Source: Chloranthus sessilifolius (taxonomy: Eukaryota; Streptophyta; Magnoliopsida; Chloranthales; Chloranthaceae). From it: 64,000 bases of DNA. The position numbers and the translations under genes are program-made. The stretch's first letter is position 1. Each line of letters begins with the position of its first letter. Below the pieces are notes generated by a model that saw nothing but the letters and a program-made list of their open reading frames with translations, was not told where the DNA came from and did not search any database. Location of the stretch: NCBI GenBank assembly GCA_021018995.1, contig CM037586.1:21814394-21878393 (forward strand), given 5' to 3'. Below, piece after piece: positions 10,441 to 21,269 of this stretch.

Positions 10441-11440
10441 CACGAATTTTTAATAATTTTGGTATAATTCATAGGAGCTATGTTTCCCAGGGTTCTAGAG
10501 ACCATTCAAGTGTATCCTTGACACATGCAATGTAGGACTGGCGTGAAATCATTGCATTTTCACCTCTTTGAAATAAGAGTGCGTTGGATTGAAGGATTTG
10601 CTTTGAGGTAGGGAATATCTTGAAATATGTACTTTAATTCGTCAATATCATATATATAGAGTAATTCAAGTGAATAGTTATATATCAAATGTGATTTCAA
10701 AAGGGGTGTGTGGATAAATTCAAAAATAAAACCATGAAATCCTTAGGGGACGTAGAAATGTGATAATGGGCATCTAGATGATGCATTGAATCAGTGGCAT
10801 CCCAGGGATGCAGATGAAATCTAACTGTGAAACAAAAGAAAAGTGATAAGGCCTAATGTAATAGAATTAGCACAATCACGGTGGATAACTATATGTAGAG
10901 CACACTCGATATTTTTGTTATTTAAGGTTTGATTAGAATACCCCACCGACGTGGTGGGATACCTACGACTGACTCGGCAGGATACCCATGACCGGTACGG
11001 CGGCCAATCAGTACACACTTATAGCACATCTCAGGGATGTTGATTTGAGAATAGACCACGCCGCCTATGAGAAAAGGGGCCTGGGTAGCATTGAAATTGA
11101 GAACAGTTGGGATAAGTGTCTATTTAGACGACGATGGTGGGTATATTCCATCGGGGCTCGATGCTATATTACTCAGGGACTATTTAAGTTAAGATTTAAC
11201 TGATTAGGCCGGATCCGTAACTGTACCAATAAGATGAGAATACACAAGATCATGCAAAGTAACAATTGTAGTTATCATTTCACCTTCAAGTATTTAAATG
11301 GTTTTTTCTCAGAAGTTCTATCAGACAAATCGTGCTTTTAAAACTATTTTAACATATATGTCAGAGCTTAATTTATATATTCATTGTGTTTTCCCTATTG
11401 AGCTAGGATGTAGCTCACCCCTTTTTACTATACGTCACAG

Positions 11441-11544
11441 GTCCAGTGCTAGTTGCGGAAGAGGCTTCGGGAGACGTTGATCCAGAGGATTTGGATTACG
11501 TACCCGAAGAAGAGTTAGAGCCTCCTCCTGAGGACTTCTTCTAG
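11441..11544 (+). CDS. Acidic mini-exon in 5' LTR of A
   Basis: Preceded by a pyrimidine tract and AG (cccctttttactatacgtcacag). After the two-base phase the frame reads PVLVAEEASGDVDPED, then LDYVPEEELEPPPEDFF, and ends at TAG. The equivalents at 32930, 28422 and 6711 keep the reading frame through substitutions. It is too short for normal gene finding and has no ATG of its own. A spliced C-terminal exon or a regulatory upstream frame are both possible. Confidence 0.5.
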
Positions 11545-11912
11545 GAGACCCCTTGCGTACTTTGAGAGTTAGTTTTGAGAGCATTTTGTACGGCTTAGTC
11601 TGTCAAGCCTTAATTTTGAATGTAACTAAATACAATGATTTTTTTGTCAAACCATCTGAGGTGAACAGTTTATCCCCGATGGTTCGGGTCGGTTCTTCTG
11701 CTCATGTATTGGCATGGGACTAGAACTGATTTTTGGATTGCTAAATTATTATTATTAATGCATGGAGACTTAGTTAGACTAAAATTCTTATACTTTGCTT
11801 GATGTATGGTTGCCTGTTTATACCAATGCTCCATACAGGGTTATAGGGTACAGCTTGGAGGGTTATGCTGATGGCACAGGTTTCGAGGTACTAAAATTCG
11901 GACTGTCACAGT

Positions 11913-11924
11913 TGGTATCAGAGC
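11913..11924 (+). promoter_or_regulatory. Primer-binding site of element A (Met-tRNA type)
   Basis: tggtatcagagc, the complement of the 3' end of plant initiator Met-tRNA, lies two bases after the LTR terminal CA. Confidence 0.92.
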
Positions 11925-12000
11925 CGTTTCTTTTAGAATTCTGACAATCATTCCTTTTGTCAGAGCATAGGGACTTCTGCTAACGAAACCGTGGTTTCTC

Positions 12001-13409
12001 ATGCAGACTGTTATGTTTCCTAGGGGAAGAGGCCGACCTACGGATGGTCATGATAGGAATTTGCGCAGTAGAGATGAGTTCATCTCGCCTACGAACAAAG
12101 TACCATTGGAAAATAGGGAGGTTCCCGAATGTACTGGCCAAGAGAACCAAGATCAGGCAGAAAATCAGGATCGAGACCGTCAGGATCGAGATCAGAGAGA
12201 ACAAGATAGAGCGAGAGAAAGAAATGAAGAGAGAAAGGAGCGTCAGAGGATGATGCATACTATAGAAACCATGGCAACTACTATGGCACAACAGGCAGCA
12301 TCCTTGGCAGCTCATACCGCCCACGAGCAACATCAGCCACCTACGCCTCCAGTAGGATCTACACTGCCAGTGGCTTTAGCATTTACCGAGTTTAGGAGGA
12401 TGAGAGCTCCTAGCTTTTTAGGGTAGGCAAACACCATGGCAGTTGAGAATTGGCTGAGTAAAATGGAGAAAGTATTTAGCGTATTGACATGCACGAAGGA
12501 CGAGAGAGTCCATTGGGCAGCTTACATGTTAGATGGGGAGGCTGGGCCTTGGTGGAAGTCTGTTTCACGGACTAGGGCTCAGGAAACTCCAGATATGCCC
12601 TGGACGTGGGATGAATTCGTTGAAGAGTTCAACAAACAGTACTTCCCGGAAGTTGTGAGGAATCAGATGGAGATCCAATTTTTATAACTTATGCAAGGGA
12701 AGATGACAGTAAGGGAGTACGGAGTGGAATTATGAGACTTGCTCGTTTCGCTCCAGATTACGTGATTTCTGATGGGATGAGAGCGAAGAGGTTCCAACAA
12801 GGCTTAAGGCCGGATATTCGAGGAGGAGTTGCACCATTTCAACTGAAGACCTATGGGGAGGTCATGAGTAAGGCATTAGTAGTGGAAGAAGAAAACAATA
12901 ACCAATACCGTCAGAGGGAACAGCAAGGAAGAGGAAATGTAGATCAAGGAAGGACTGGGAACTACGAGCCGATGAGCAAAAAGTCGAGATTCATAGCACT
13001 GAATCAGAGATAATCGTTCCAAGCAGGGTATGAGAGAACCGCACAACAGACCACACATCAAATATTTCCATTGCTTGTGTCGGGGAGACCGATGAGGTAT
13101 GAGAGTCCCGCTTTTTCCACTTGAGCTACAGTTACACAAGGCTTTTCATGAGCTGCTTCTTCCACACCGAGGGAGACTTGTGCCAAGTGTGGTAAGTCTC
13201 ACAAAATGACAGATTACAGACAGGGGATGCGAGGCTGTTTTAAATATGGCAAGATGGGCCACATGATTAAAGACTGTCCTGGGGTGAACAAGGGTAAGAC
13301 GACTTTTGCTTCAATGCCACGACCGATACAAGCAAGAAAGCTGGTCGTACAAGGGAGAGCCTACGCAGTCACCGCTCAAGAAGCAGGGAACGTACACGAT
13401 GTCATATAA
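12001..13409 (+). pseudogene. gag of element A (broken)
   Basis: It opens MQTVMFPRGRGRP, passes a charged Arg/Glu/Asp-rich stretch, then the retrotransposon gag domain (WAAYMLDGEAGPWW, about 12510-12555) and a CCHC knuckle (about 13180-13275). The frame is interrupted by stops at about 12424 and 12685 and a frameshift at about 12730. In the knuckle region two cysteines have become tyrosine (MTDYRQ, CFKYGK) where element B keeps TADCRQ and CFKCGK. Gag would form the particle and bind RNA. This copy cannot. Confidence 0.88.
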
Positions 13410-13547
13410 GGTGAGATTCCTTTTTAAATAAAGAATTTCAATTTCTTAAAATTTTAGATAGAGAAGGTACATTCATCTGACAATAGTGTAGACTCTTTCT
13501 TAAACGCAAAAATTTGATATGATTAGGTATGTGTTATATATGTATGT

Positions 13548-13950
13548 ATGTATGCTATAGGTACATTAGGAGTATACGAGAAAGGACGTTGTGAAGGGCA
13601 CGATGCTAGAGTGTTGATAGACCCAGGGTCTACCCATTCCTTTGTCACTCCTAGATTTCTAAGAAAATGGAGATTGTCCCGGAGACATTGGACTTTGTCC
13701 TATCAGTTTCTATTCCAACTGGAAAGTTAGTGAACACATAATTAATTTGCAAATCGGTAGTAGTGGATGTTCAGGATGGTGACGTCTACGAGCTAGATGC
13801 AAAATTAATATTATTGGACATGCAAGGATTCGATGTAATCCTTGGCATGGACTGGTTGTCCCAACATTGTGCGACAGTGGATCGCAAGAACAAGGTCGTC
13901 ATCTTCCGACCTAACACAAGGAGATCGTTTCAATTTTGAGGAGAGAGATC
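13548..13950 (+). pseudogene. pol protease domain of element A
   Basis: An aspartic protease motif, LIDPGSTHSFVTPRF (about 13613-13660), stands where retrotransposon proteases have D-S/T-G, here D-P-G. The downstream flap-like part (LLDMQGFDVILGMDWLS, about 13815-13862) is in another frame. The matching catalytic stretch is deleted in element B. Confidence 0.82.
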
Positions 13951-13957
13951 GACACAC

Positions 13958-14680
13958 ATGCCACTCATTTCTGCAGTCAAAGCCGAGCGCTTGATCAGAA
14001 AAGGGTGCAGCGGTTATTTGACATTCTTAAAGGGGGATAAAGAAGAGAAGAACATTATCTCTGAGATAGCAGTAGTGCAAGAATTTGAAGGTATAGTTCC
14101 AGAGGAATTACCAGGATTACCTCCAGAGAGAGAAGTTGAGTTTGCCATCGACTTAGCACCACGAACGGAGCCTGTTTTGAAAGCGCCATATAGGATGGCT
14201 CCGGCCGAATTGAAAGAATTGAAGGAGCAGTTACAAGAACTCATGGACAAAGGGTTTGTAAGACTGAGCTTGTCTCCATGGGGAGCACCGGCCTTGTTCA
14301 TAAAGAAGAAAGACGGGTCAATGCGGTTGTGCATTGACTATCGCTAGTTGAACAAACTTACGATAAAGATCAGATATCCTCTGCCTAGAATAGATGACTT
14401 GTTCGATCAGCTGCAAGGAGAAAAGTACTTTTCCAAGATCGATCTGAGATATGGATACCATCAGTTGAGAGTCAAGGCTGAGGACATCCAAAAGACTGCA
14501 TTCAGAACACAATATGGACACTGAATTCTTGGTGATGCCGTTTGGATTGACGAACGCCCTGGCATCATTCATAGATTTGATGAATAGGGTGTTTAAACCA
14601 CACCTGGACTCCTGTATCGTAGTGTTTGTTGATGACATTCTGATATATTCTAAATCATAAGAGGAGCATGAGAAGCACTT
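13958..14680 (+). pseudogene. pol reverse transcriptase of element A
   Basis: The chromovirus RT is recognisable: [18 protein letters not shown], then LCIDYR, followed directly by a TAG (14347). Further on are FSKIDL and, after a frameshift near 14520, the catalytic FVDDILIYS (about 14622-14650). With at least one nonsense and one frameshift it is dead. Element B keeps the same region open. Confidence 0.88.
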
Positions 14681-15380
14681 GAGAATAGCTCTACAAACCT
14701 TACGTGAACACCAACTATATGCCAAACTCAACAAGTGCGAGTTTTGGTTAGGGAAAGTTAGCTTTTTAGGACATATTGTCTCAAAGCATGGTGTCACGGT
14801 AAATCCGGTGAAGATCGAAGTAGTAGTAAATTGGGAGCAACCAAAAATCGTGACCGACGTTCGAAGTTTCCTTGGACTAGCGGGCTATTATCGACATTTT
14901 GTCGAGGGGTTTTCAAAAATATCGGGACCACTCACGAGACTTACACGGAAGGATGCAAGATTCGAGTGGAGTGAAGCGTGCAAGAAGAGTTTTCAAGAAC
15001 TCAAGCAGAGATTCACTTCAGCTCCAGTACTAGCGATTCCCTCAGGCAGTGGAGGATCCGCGGTCTACAGTGATGCTTCATATAATGGTTTGGGTTGCGT
15101 ACTCAACCAACACAAAAAGGTGATAGCTTACGGGTCAAGACAGTTGAAGGAACATGAAAAGAACTACCCGACGCATGACCTGAAACTAGCAGCAGTCATC
15201 TTTGTGCTGAAGATTTGGCGACATTATTTATACGGTGAAACCTTTGAGATCTTCACTGATCATAAAAGTCTCGAATACATGTTCACGCAGAAAGAGTTAA
15301 ATATGAGACAGCGCAGATGGATGGAGTTTCTTAAGGACTACGACTTTCCATACAGTACCATCCAGGCAAGGCTAATGTAG
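14679..15380 (+). pseudogene. pol RT thumb and RNase H of element A
   Basis: One open frame covers [34 protein letters not shown] and the RNase H catalytic positions in [10 protein letters not shown] (Asp), [12 protein letters not shown] (region of Glu) and [11 protein letters not shown] (Asp). It ends in a frameshift before the linker that in element B reads [10 protein letters not shown]. Confidence 0.85.
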
Positions 15381-15391
15381 TAGTCGATGCT

Positions 15392-16974
15392 TTGAGTCAA
15401 AAGGGATCAACTCAGTTAGCTAGTCTGATTTTGGGTATGCACAGATGGAAGTTATTTGAAGATCTTTCGATATATGATGCAAATATCGAGTTGCAAGCCA
15501 CAGGGGCCTTTTTGGCTAACATATCAGTGAGACCTGTGATATCTGAGCATATCCACGAACTACAGATGAAAGATCCAGCTTTAACCAAGATTCGTCAGGA
15601 TACAATTGAAGGCATCAAACCTGAGTTCTCAATCAAAGAGGATGGTTCCTTATTGTTCAAGGGTCGACTTTGTATTCCAGACAATGCCGATCTGCGACGA
15701 ACTATCCTTGATGAGACTCACAAATCAAATTACGCCATCCACCCTGGCAGCACGAAAATGTACCAAGATTTGAGGAAAAATTTCTGGTGGAGAGGTTTGA
15801 AGCAAGACGTGGCAGAGTACGTCTCACGGTGCTTGACGTGTCAGCAAGTGAAGATCGATCATAGACACCCTGCGAGATTATTACAACCTCTACCAATACT
15901 AGAATGGAAATGGGAGTCAATATCTATGGACTTCATCATTAGACTACCATGTACGGCAAAGAGACATAATGCCATTTGGGTAGTTGTCGACCGATTGACC
16001 AAGTCAACGCACTTTCTGCCTTACAACACGATGTACACAGCAGGAAAACTCGCAGAACTGTATATGAAGGAGATAGTACGCCTACACGGAATCCCAAGCA
16101 GTATCATTTCCGATCATGATCCATTGTATACATCAAAGTTCTGGAAGAAATTCCAAGAAGGAATGAGAACGCAATTGGATTTTAGTTCAGCATTCCATCC
16201 ACAAACCGATGGGCAAACAGAGCGAGTAAATCAAGTCATAGAGGACATGCTCAGAGCGTGTATGCTAGAAATGCAAGGATCATGGGATCAACACCTACCG
16301 TTAATCGAATTTGCATACAACAACAATTTTCAATCAAGCATTGGCATGGCGCCTATGAAGCTCTGTATGGAAGGCAGTGTAAATCGCCCATAAATTGGGA
16401 GGAAGCGGGGGAGAAATTTATTTTAGGACCTGAGTTGGTCGAAGAGAATGCCACCGTTGTTCGTATGATCAGAGAAAGACTTAGGGCGGCCCAAAGCAGA
16501 CAGAAAAGCTATGTCGATATCAAGCGGACCAGTGTAAACTATAAGGTGGGCGAGCACGTCTTTGTAAAGGTGTCGCTGATGAAAGGTGTGATGAGATTCG
16601 GAAAGAGAGGCAAGTTGAGTCCCCGTTATCTTGGACCCTTCGAGGTTTTGGGTCGAGTAGGGGAGGTTGCGTATCGAGCTGGCTTACTGCCACGATTTGA
16701 TCGAGTATATAATGTCTTCCACGTATCTATGCTCAGGAAGTATGTGAACGACCCTTTGCATATCTTGGGAGGACAACCTTTGGAGATGTACGAGGATATA
16801 AGCATGATAGAAGAACCAGCAGAGATATTGGATAGAAAGGAGCAAGTACTGCGCACCAAGGTTATTCCCTTAGTGCTTGTTCATTGGAAGAATCATCCGG
16901 CTGAGGAAGCAACATGGGAGTATGAGGCAGATGTCAGAGAACAATATCCTAGCTTGTTTGAGAACGCTAGCTAG
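15392..16974 (+). pseudogene. pol integrase with chromodomain of element A
   Basis: The HHCC zinc-binding part (HKSNYAIHPG and CLTCQQ) is followed by the DDE core: SMDFIIRLP (Asp), IISDHDPLYTS (Asp) and [12 protein letters not shown] (Glu). A frameshift near 16355 moves the frame to the C-terminal half with GKRGKLSPRYLGPFEV and a chromodomain (LVLVHWKNHPAEEATWE, about 16870-16920). Chromodomains steer integration to marked chromatin and define the chromovirus clade. It ends at 16974 with a stop. Confidence 0.9.
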
Positions 16975-17212
16975 TTTCTTTTGTTTAAGTGTTATGATAC
17001 GTAATATTTTGACCGTCAATGTTTTGAAAATGCTATCTTGAAACGGATGAATAAGTTGGTAAAATTTTGAACATAGTAACTTCAATTTTGGAGGAGCACA
17101 TTCGTGAGTGAATCCCAAATGCACGACATAGAAAATCATGCTAAGAGAGATGCTGGAAGTTAGAGGAAATTAGAGTAAAAATACGAGATTAAAGGGACCA
17201 GAAAAGCTGTTC

Positions 17213-17412
17213 TGGGCTCGCTTGAGCGATAACTTATACTCGCTCGCGCGAGCCATATAAAAATCAAAACGCCAACTGTTCTGGACTCACTCGAGCAAGG
17301 ACTATTTATTGCTTGAGCGAGGACTATTTACCGCTCGAGCGAGGACTATTTGTCGCTCAAGCGAGGACTATTTGTCGCTCGAGCGAGGACTATTGACCGC
17401 TCGAGCGAGGAC
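17213..17412. repeat. CGCTCGAGCG array between pol and third ORF of A
   Basis: Seven to nine copies of cgctcgagcgaggactattt and close variants stand nearly in tandem. The same motif occurs in both LTRs and at the equivalent place in element B (22750-22900). Confidence 0.88.
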
Positions 17413-17416
17413 GGGG

Positions 17417-17423
17417 TATAAAT
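17417..17423 (+). promoter_or_regulatory. TATA box before third ORF of A
   Basis: tataaat lies right after the palindrome array and about 220 bases before the third ORF start. A long G run follows. Element B has tataaata in the same place, which supports an internal promoter. No transcript evidence is available. Confidence 0.5.
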
Positions 17424-17640
17424 GGGGGGGGGGGCGATAACTGTTCACCTACTTCGTCTTCAAGCGAGAGGAGTTTGGGCAAGCGGAGGGGGGTTTAGGG
17501 TTTTGGGATTTCGAAGCTCTTTTTTCGTGCAATTTTGAACCGGATTCAATCGATCCTATCTTTCAAAAGCGTTTCAAAAGGTGAAATCTACCCAAGGTCT
17601 ACCTTATTTCATTGAATAATTTCTTTAGATATCTCAAATG

Positions 17641-18726
17641 GCTTCTACCAGCCCTAACCCTCAACCTAGAAAACGAGTTGCGGTTTGATCGCCATCGTCT
17701 CGCAACAAGATGCCACAAGCACCACAAGCACCACCGTCCCCATCGCGTGCCCCAATCTAATTAGGTGATTGGTGGGGAGCGAAGGTCTTTGAGGCCGAAT
17801 GGGAGATTCATCCCTCTTGTTTTGGGGATCCTACGTCCACCCAATGGACCTCGGATTTTCTCACAAACAACCATCTGAGACCACTATTAGCACCCTTTAG
17901 AGCTCGGTACTATCCGAGACTCGTAAGATTATTTTACTAAACTCTTCAACCGAACATGAATGAGGATATGATCCTCATGAACATAGACGGGAGACAACTT
18001 GTTTTTGGCAGTGCCGAGGTTTCCACTGCCATGCAGTGCCCTCATACGTACACCCCAAGCCCACTCTCTCTACCACCATTTTCTGGGAACGTAGATTTCT
18101 CAACCATCATTGTCAATATTACTAGCGGCGCCACCGCATCCGAGCAGTCTGATCACTCAATTGCAATTGCCGCCACATATGTGGTTTTCAGACATAATTT
18201 TTAAGAAAAATTTACACCCGACGGGCCATGACCAAGAGCGCCGCGAGACATTTTTGCGGGCTCTGCACTTCGCATTCCATAATCGGTGGTTTAGTGCCCC
18301 TATAGTCGTTATCAAGGGCATTATACATGCCTACAAAAGAAATGAGAAGGGCGCCATTCCACCACCTATCAACCGACTACCCTATGCCTATTTGATCTTA
18401 CGACTTATTGATTCACGGAATGGGAAGGAAGGTTTTCAAATTAGAGCGGATGAGCTAGTGCTAACTGATAACGCCGTCCCGTTCCTCGCCCAAGACCTAA
18501 GCAGAAACCTGAAGAACCTCCAAAATAGTATAACCAGGAAGCGGGATCGTCAGATTGCCCAACAAGCGGCCCAACCACCATCGACGGGACCGACTACTCC
18601 CTCCACTTCGTCTCCCCAGCTTTTCCTTGCCACCGATAGCAGCATGATGCAGGAGATCCTCCTACAAGGGGGGAGATCTGGCTACATCAGCGGTTCCAGG
18701 AATTGCTCCTCATCGACCTCATGAGC
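17641..18726 (+). pseudogene. Third ORF of element A, part 1 (plant-transposon-protein-like)
   Basis: It starts at an ATG (SPNPQPRKR follows) and has a stop by 17690 and further frame breaks. Recognisable blocks are PTSTQWTSDFLTNN, PTGHDQERRETFLRAL, HNRWFSAPIVVIKG and IPPPINRLPYAYLI. This layout resembles the putative plant transposon protein domain often found in plant retroelements. The ORF is in sense with pol and is interrupted at 18726 by element B. Its tail continues at 30253. Function is unknown. Confidence 0.7.
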
Positions 18727-20845
18727 TGTGACAGCCCGAATTTCGGCACCCCAAAATTCGTGCCATCAGCACGACCCTCAAGGCCGTGCCCTGGGTTCTT
18801 TACAATACATTGGTATATACAAGCCACAACTGTAATTAAGGCACACGTAGCTACTCTAAACAAGTTCTCATATAAAAAAAATAATCATGGTATCGAAAGG
18901 CAGTCCTTGTCCCATGCCAATTCATGGGCATAAGAACTTACCCAAACCATTGGTGATAACTGTTCATCCTAGACGTTTTATCAAAAGAAACGGTATTTAA
19001 ATACATTCGAAATAAAGAGGCTTGACATACCAAGCCGTACCTAATACTCTCAACTCACTCTCAAGGTATGCAGTGGGTTTCCTAGAAGAATTCCTCAGGA
19101 GGAGGTTCTGACTCTTCCTGGGCACGTAGTCCGAATCCCCTGGATCGGCTCCAAGTCTCTCATCGCCGCTAGTCCTGGACCTACGACGTATAGTCTAAGG
19201 GGGGTGAGCTACATCCTAGCTCCATAGGGAAACAAAAAGAACATATAGATTAACCTTCACACATATATCAGTAGTTAAAAAAAAGCATAAATTATCGAGT
19301 AACACTTATGGAAAACAATTGAAATAACTGGAATAAAAATAATGATTTTGACTGTTACTTTGCATGGTTTTGTTTAATCTCCTTACTGGTTTAATTGTGA
19401 ATTTGGCCTAATCACTTAAATCTTAACTTAAGTAGTCCCCGAGCAATATAGCATCGAGCCCCGATGGAATACCCACCATCGTCGTCTAACTAGACAGTTG
19501 TTATATGTATTCCCCGAATACCAAGCCCTTTCTCATAGGTGGCGGGGTCTATTTTTAGATCTACATCCCTGGGATGTGCTATGAAGGTACGGATTTGCCG
19601 CCGTACCGCTCACAGATATCCTGCCGAGTCAGTCGTGGGTATCCCGCCACGTCGGTGGGGTATTCTAATCAAACCTTAAATAATAAAAATATCGAATGTG
19701 CTCTACATTCACCGTGATTGTGCTAATTATATTACATCAGGCCTTATCACATTACTTACGTTTCACTATTAGTTTTCATCTGCATCCCTAGGATGCCCCT
19801 GATTTCCATCGCATCCTTCAGATGTTTACTTTATAATTTTTCATCCCCTGGGGACCTCAAGACTATCACGTTTGAAACTCACTCAAACACCCTTTTTCAT
19901 AATGATCATGCAGTATTAGACTATTTAAATGAATTACACTACATATATGAATTTGACGGAATAATGCACATGTTTCAAGAATATTCCCTACCTCAACACA
20001 ATCCGACGCGTTCCTTTCTCGCAGAAACTTACGCGCAACAACCCACGTTGAACCTACATTGTATGAGACATAGTTTTTACTTAGAAGGTCCTTAGACCCC
20101 TTGAAAACACAGTTCCCATGAATCATACCTAAAAGAATTTAGAGAGCTGGAAGGAAGTCCTCGCGCGAGCGGTTATGTAGCCTCGCGCGAGCGAGAACTT
20201 GTCCTCGCTCGAGCGGTCACTATTCATCGCTCGAGCGATTATTATTCATCGCTCGAGCGATTATTATTCATCGCTCGAGCAAGCACTATTCATCGCTCGA
20301 GCGATTATTATTTGAGATATCTGAGATTTTAAGAGATGCCTCACTTGAGCGAGCCACGAAATGGTGTATGTTCTCCTTTCATTCGGAGATTATTCTCTTC
20401 CTCAAGAGAAGATTAATAGTGTCTAAGATCCTTCGACCCCTAGTTTAAACTCTACTAAAATATTCGAAAAACATTTAAATCATACCTTACTCGACGGTCC
20501 CCCTATTGTGTGATCCAACTTCTTCCAATCGTGAGGCCCTTCAAGGTCCTCTATGGAAAGGCTAAGAACCTCACCTCTTTTGTAAACCTTTTTCTCTAAA
20601 CTCTCTCCTTTTTCTCTCTATTTTTCCTTCTTTCTATCTAGGTTGATTTATGTTACGTAGGAGAGACTCTCCTCCCCACTTTCACTTATATAGTGAAAGC
20701 TACAAAATTTCACATATACACAAAAAGTGTGTATACGTAGTTTTAATTTGGTTTCCTTGTGAGACACTAATACTTGCATATGAAGTGTGGTATTTTGCAT
20801 GGTATGTGATGTGTATGGTTTTTTTCAAAATCTGGGGTTATGACA
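18727..20845 (-). repeat. 3' LTR of element B
   Basis: Plus-strand start tgtgacagcccgaatttcgg, end tggggttatgaca. It is nearly identical to 28067-30247 with a few small deletions. The acidic frame (19082-19181) is frame-shifted in this copy. The hairpin gagctacatcctagctc is at 19206-19222 and the CTCGAG array at about 20160-20350. Confidence 0.9.
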
Positions 20846-20860
20846 TTCACTCCACCTTAA
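20846..20860 (-). promoter_or_regulatory. Polypurine tract of element B
   Basis: On minus, aaggtggagtgaa adjoins the LTR start, preceded by gaggacgaaaattttt. The same purine block plus gacgaaaatttt adjoins the LTRs at 30970 and 61998, so this is a family signature for plus-strand priming. Confidence 0.75.
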
Positions 20861-21269
20861 AAATTTTCGTCCTCGAAAATTGACGACCCAAAAAAACAAA
20901 GAATATTATATCCAACAGAAAAGAATTCATTCGTAACAACACACCCGACAAATCAAAATCGGATCATGCAGCATATGGTTCAAAGACCCCAGATCATACC
21001 TGCATGGGGAATTTTCTTTAATCTACACCAAATGAGAACACTCATATCTATCATCTTAATTATTTTAAAACTCTCTTAACGGTTATTTTCACAAGCAGAA
21101 GGGCACTCATTCTACTCCAATTAATGGAACCTGTACCAGGATTCAGTTACTATTAGACGAAATTTGTCACCAAACATTTGTCACAAAAAGAAATTTTATA
21201 ATGATTACATTGAAGATCACAAAACACAAAACAACAACCAATAAGAATGAGGAGGACCTAATCGTCACT
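20861..21269. other. 3' untranslated interior of element B
   Basis: This is AT-rich sequence between the third ORF stop and the polypurine tract. Nothing coding was seen. The equivalent in A is 30469-30954. Confidence 0.6.

Larger units (their letters stand above)
9482..11910 (+). repeat. 5' LTR of element A
   Basis: It starts tgtaataacccaagttttgg and ends ggactgtcaca. It carries a CTCGAG palindrome array (about 10070-10440), the hairpin gagctaggatgtagctc (11400-11416) and the acidic frame (11441-11544). It pairs with 30970-33396 along its whole length with scattered substitutions and small indels. Confidence 0.9.

Noticed and set aside
10821-11203. Frames in the LTRs rich in Trp, Arg and Tyr (also 28926-29132, 32313-32677)
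   Set aside because: Present on both strands of the same LTR box and broken between copies, unlike the acidic frame; probably chance.
14318-14797. 159-codon minus-strand frame over the reverse transcriptase
   Set aside because: Antisense to RT; no motif of its own.
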